DNA from: Prevotellaceae bacterium UBA1710
Lineage (GTDB): Bacteria; Bacteroidota; Bacteroidia; Bacteroidales; Bacteroidaceae
DNA length: 64,000 nt
Reading direction: 5' to 3'
Assembly: GCA_002317355.1 (NCBI GenBank)
Contig: DCJC01000050.1
Location: forward strand, 1-64,000
The notes under the pieces were generated by a model. That model was not told where the DNA came from. It made no database searches and saw nothing but the letters and a program-made list of their open reading frames with translations. The position numbers and the translations under genes are program-made. Positions 61,806-64,000 of the stretch are shown here, piece after piece. Within the stretch, counting starts at the first letter, position 1; each line of letters starts with the position of its first letter.

Positions 61806-62084
61806 TTATTTCTTGAATAAATCACTATGTGAGCCCGTACGAACAAGTCTTACAAGGTTTATTGTATCGGTGATATCATACATAAGAAGCCAATCTGGAT
61901 TGATATGGCACTCCCAGATACCTTTGAATTTCCCGGACAATATATGAGGCTTATATGTTTCGGGTACTTGTCCATCGTTCGCAAGATAGTTTAATACCGT
62001 ACGCATATCCTCAATATCAAGACCTCTCTTTACCATAAGTTTCAGGTCTTTCTTGAATTGTCCTGTGTATTCTAAATCGTACAT
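61806..62084 (-). CDS. yafQ: YafQ-type mRNA interferase toxin
   Basis: The ATG at 62084 (MYDLEYTGQFKKDLKLMVKRG) gives a 92-residue product, the same length as E. coli YafQ; the frame extends upstream through the antitoxin end. It belongs to the RelE superfamily of ribosome-dependent mRNA endonucleases. The active-site set is intact: His47, His60, Asp64 and Trp65 (ECHINPDWLL), His86 and Phe90 (TGSHSDLF). One base separates it from the antitoxin stop (TAATATG), so the two are translated together. Confidence 0.92.
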   Translation of the reverse strand: MYDLEYTGQFKKDLKLMVKRGLDIEDMRTVLNYLANDGQVPETYKPHILSGKFKGIWECHINPDWLLMYDITDTINLVRLVRTGSHSDLFKK

Positions 62085-62085
62085 A

Positions 62086-62301
62086 TTATCCCAAGCATTG
62101 TGATAACAAATCATCTACAGATGAAGCCTTGAATGTCTTACCTTGCTTGGCTTCATTAATAGCTTTGACTGTAGTTTTGTTTGGAGTCTCTGCTTTTGTA
62201 CGTGTTGGTCTTGCTATCGTCACACCTTCAAGCGCACTTAGCACCTTGCGCAAGCTTGGTATGATAGCGGGATTATCAATATGAAGAGTCAATGTTGTCA
62301 T
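62086..62301 (-). CDS. Antitoxin partner of the YafQ-type toxin
   Basis: The ATG at 62301 (MTTLTLHIDNPAIIPSLRKV) yields 71 residues, typical for a RelB/DinJ-like antitoxin: an N-terminal ribbon-helix-helix-like DNA-binding part and a helical C-terminus (GKTFKASSVDDLLSQCLG) for toxin binding. The frame is open further upstream to 62367 but would overlap the promoter. A promoter and an inverted repeat lie just upstream, as expected for autorepression. Confidence 0.82.
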   Translation of the reverse strand: MTTLTLHIDNPAIIPSLRKVLSALEGVTIARPTRTKAETPNKTTVKAINEAKQGKTFKASSVDDLLSQCLG

Positions 62302-62312
62302 AGTCCATTTTT

Positions 62313-62331
62313 GAAGACGATTTATGTCTTC
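62313..62331 (-). promoter_or_regulatory. Inverted-repeat operator of the toxin-antitoxin pair
   Basis: GAAGAC (62313-62318) and GTCTTC (62326-62331) are exact inverted repeats separated by seven bases, between the -7 element and the antitoxin ATG. The location fits an antitoxin/toxin-complex binding site. Confidence 0.6.
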
Positions 62332-62336
62332 GGGTG

Positions 62337-62368
62337 CAAAAGTAAGAAAAGTTTTGCAAATTGCCAAA
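62337..62368 (-). promoter_or_regulatory. Promoter of the toxin-antitoxin pair
   Basis: On the minus strand TTTG (62368-62365) and TACTTTTG (62344-62337) are separated by exactly 20 bases. Confidence 0.75.
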
Positions 62369-62412
62369 TATATTCCTATATTATTCGTTTCTGCATAGTC
62401 ATGAAACCATCA

Positions 62413-62438
62413 GTAACAAGTAACAGGTAACAATAAGG
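62413..62438 (+). repeat. Heptad dispersed repeat, copy 8
   Basis: GTAACAAGTAACAGGTAACA then ATAAGG. It lies 15 bases past the stop of the convergent peptidase gene, so it again marks a gene end. Confidence 0.75.
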
Positions 62439-62452
62439 AAAAGAGTGTGCCC

Positions 62453-64000
62453 TTAAAGTTCCTTCGGCTTGTACATCGCCTTCCACCAAGAGTCATCGTC
62501 CTGAAGATACTTCTGGAACCATGCCATCATCGTGTTAATCCATTTCTGACGCTTAGAGTAATCCATGATGCCATGATTCTCGCCCTCAACCATGACGAAA
62601 GCGGTTTGGATGCCGAGAAGCTTGAGGGCGGTGTACATCTGTATTGACTCACCGATAGGAACGTTGGTGTCGGCTGTGCCGTGAGTGAAGAGCAATGGCG
62701 CCTTTACCTTGTCGGCATGGAAGAGGGTAGAGCGGTCAACGTAGAGGTCGGGACGATTCCATGGATATGAATTCGCCATAGATACCTCAGAATATGAGTA
62801 ACCCCAGTAGCCTTCACCCCAATAGCTGGTGTGGTCGGAAATGCCTGCATGGGATATTCCGCAAGCGAAGAGGTCGGTCTTCTCGAGAAGAAGCTGAGTC
62901 ATGAAACCACCGTATGAGGCACTCACACAACCAATCTTCTTCTTGTTGACGAATGAGTTATTGTCAGCATACCACTTGGTAGCCTCGATGATATCCTCTG
63001 CTACGCCTTCGCCAGCAGTGTTCACGTGACGGGCACCCCATTCCTGTCCGAAGCCAGCAGCACCACTTGGATTGACTACGAGAACGACATAGCCGAGAGC
63101 ATTCCAGTAGTGGGCAGGGTAGTGAGAGCCACCTCCGAAGCGACGGGAAGTAGGAGAGCAACCACCGTAGTAATGCACTATCATTGGGTACTGCTTCGAC
63201 TTGTCCATGTTGGCTGGAAGATAGACGTGACCAGTGAGCTCATAGCCGTTCTTGCTCTTGAAACGCCATCCCTCGCAAGTGCCGAGCGCAATCTCCTCCA
63301 TTCGTTCCTTGTTGAGATCGCCTATGAGCTGAGGCTTGAGAGTCTTGAGGTTGATGTTGTAGAGGCGTGCTGGTGTGCATGCGCTTGTGCCGTAGCAGAG
63401 CATTGTCTGACCGTTGTCAGAAAGGCTGAATCTACCGATTACCTCCATCGGCTGATCTATCTTCGTGATCTTCTTTGTCTTGACATCGAGACGATAGAGA
63501 GGCACGGAGTCGGCTGCCTCGGCTGTGAAATATACGTATGATGATGTCTTTGCCACGATGCTCTCGATAGAAGGGATGAAGTCGCATGTCACGGGTTCTG
63601 CCTGCTTTGTTTTCAGGTTGAAGAGGAACATCTGATGTTCGTAGATGTTAGGTGTGAGAGAGTCGGGCAGGTTACGTCCAATACCATCGAATGCCTCCGC
63701 ACTACCCACTACAGCCATCAGTTCGGTGCCAGGAATGACAACGCCATCGTTGAGGAAACCTTGCTTCTCGATGAGTGTTTCTGCCTCGAGCGTCTCGGTG
63801 TTCATGCGATAGACGGTCATACGCTCAGAAGGGCGCTGTGTGAGGTCTTGTATCTGTGCAGCGAAGATAATGTCGCGTCCGTTGGCAGCGAAGTCGAGTA
63901 GCCATATGTTCTTGTTGCTGAATGTGAGTGGCTGGAGAAGACCAGTCATGAAGTCGAGCTTAGAGAGCGTGCCGCGATTGCGCCAGCCAGGTTGACGGTC
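62453..64000 (-). CDS. S9 prolyl-oligopeptidase-family peptidase (5' end outside window)
   Basis: The frame is open from the right edge (64000) to a stop at 62453-62455, so at least 515 residues are present and the N-terminus is missing; the ATG at 63949 is internal. The visible part contains the end of a beta-propeller (MTVYRMNTETLEAETLIEKQ and similar WD-like strands) and a complete alpha/beta-hydrolase domain. The nucleophile Ser lies in VSASYGGFMTQ, the Asp in THGTADTNVPIGES, and the His in VEGENHGIMD. This is the DPP-IV/acylaminoacyl-peptidase type, usually periplasmic in Bacteroidota, which removes dipeptides or cleaves short peptides. It marks the return to ordinary chromosomal genes. 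Confidence 0.93.
   Translation of the reverse strand, partial: DRQPGWRNRGTLSKLDFMTGLLQPLTFSNKNIWLLDFAANGRDIIFAAQIQDLTQRPSERMTVYRMNTETLEAETLIEKQGFLNDGVVIPGTELMAVVGSAEAFDGIGRNLPDSLTPNIYEHQMFLFNLKTKQAEPVTCDFIPSIESIVAKTSSYVYFTAEAADSVPLYRLDVKTKKITKIDQPMEVIGRFSLSDNGQTMLCYGTSACTPARLYNINLKTLKPQLIGDLNKERMEEIALGTCEGWRFKSKNGYELTGHVYLPANMDKSKQYPMIVHYYGGCSPTSRRFGGGSHYPAHYWNALGYVVLVVNPSGAAGFGQEWGARHVNTAGEGVAEDIIEATKWYADNNSFVNKKKIGCVSASYGGFMTQLLLEKTDLFACGISHAGISDHTSYWGEGYWGYSYSEVSMANSYPWNRPDLYVDRSTLFHADKVKAPLLFTHGTADTNVPIGESIQMYTALKLLGIQTAFVMVEGENHGIMDYSKRQKWINTMMAWFQKYLQDDDSWWKAMYKPKEL

Overview
The window reads as a chromosomal segment of a Bacteroidota bacterium, most likely Prevotellaceae (Prevotella/Segatella-like). 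The evidence is as follows. Promoters repeatedly match the Bacteroidota form TTTG-N20-TAnnTTTG. Shine-Dalgarno sites are mostly absent. Families typical of the phylum are present: DUF3575, DUF4954, BT4734-like VirE-N/DUF3987, BspA-type leucine-rich repeats, and STN-domain receptors run by ECF sigma/anti-sigma pairs. The genus is inference; no rRNA is in the window.

Layout. (1) 0-3 kb: decayed DNA with a frameshifted BspA-like fragment, an IS110-family transposase carrying one internal stop, and a tRNA-Asn with its own promoter and terminator. (2) 3.6-14.6 kb: core genes, all on +. An S41 C-terminal processing peptidase is followed by rimP-nusA-infB-sufB-aquaporin-sufC-sufD, apparently one long transcription unit joining translation/transcription factors to Fe-S cluster assembly. 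(3) 15.2-25.2 kb: a five-gene envelope operon (two DUF3575-type proteins, a large periplasmic protein with an OmpA-like segment, an 1110-residue internally duplicated beta-barrel protein, a repeat-rich secreted protein) with a clear promoter and terminator; its function is unknown. (4) 25.8-31.6 kb: a DUF4954 beta-helix protein, nagB and a TonB-receptor-like outer-membrane protein.

(5) 31.7-62.4 kb: a long accessory region. It holds a three-gene minus-strand module (BT4734-like/DUF3987 protein plus two unknown genes) bracketed by two direct copies of a MITE-like element. Next comes an integrative mobilizable element core (HTH protein, tyrosine recombinase, excisionase-like protein, winged-helix-like protein, putative oriT, MobV-type relaxase). 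A signalling cassette follows (ECF sigma, anti-sigma, STN outer-membrane receptor, acyltransferase), then a DUF4143 ATPase. A defence-like island comes next: an RloC-like anticodon-nuclease ATPase, a WYL regulator, a GIY-YIG-like small protein paired with a DUF1883-TIR protein, and a PD-(D/E)XK protein. The region ends with a DUF3791 gene with a truncated DUF3990 partner, three secreted/lipoprotein genes and a YafQ-type toxin-antitoxin pair. (6) 62.5 kb to the edge: an S9 prolyl-oligopeptidase-family gene, cut by the window end.

The intergenic DNA is unusual. Four arrays have a strict 11-bp period whose core motif switches to its reverse complement part-way through. Eight copies of a heptad-based dispersed repeat occur only in the accessory region. 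A MITE-like palindrome occurs as two full copies. Separate 14-bp and 16-bp arrays also occur. The strongest candidates for undescribed biology are the 11-bp strand-switching arrays, the heptad repeats, and the GIY-YIG-like/DUF1883-TIR gene pair beside an RloC-like gene.
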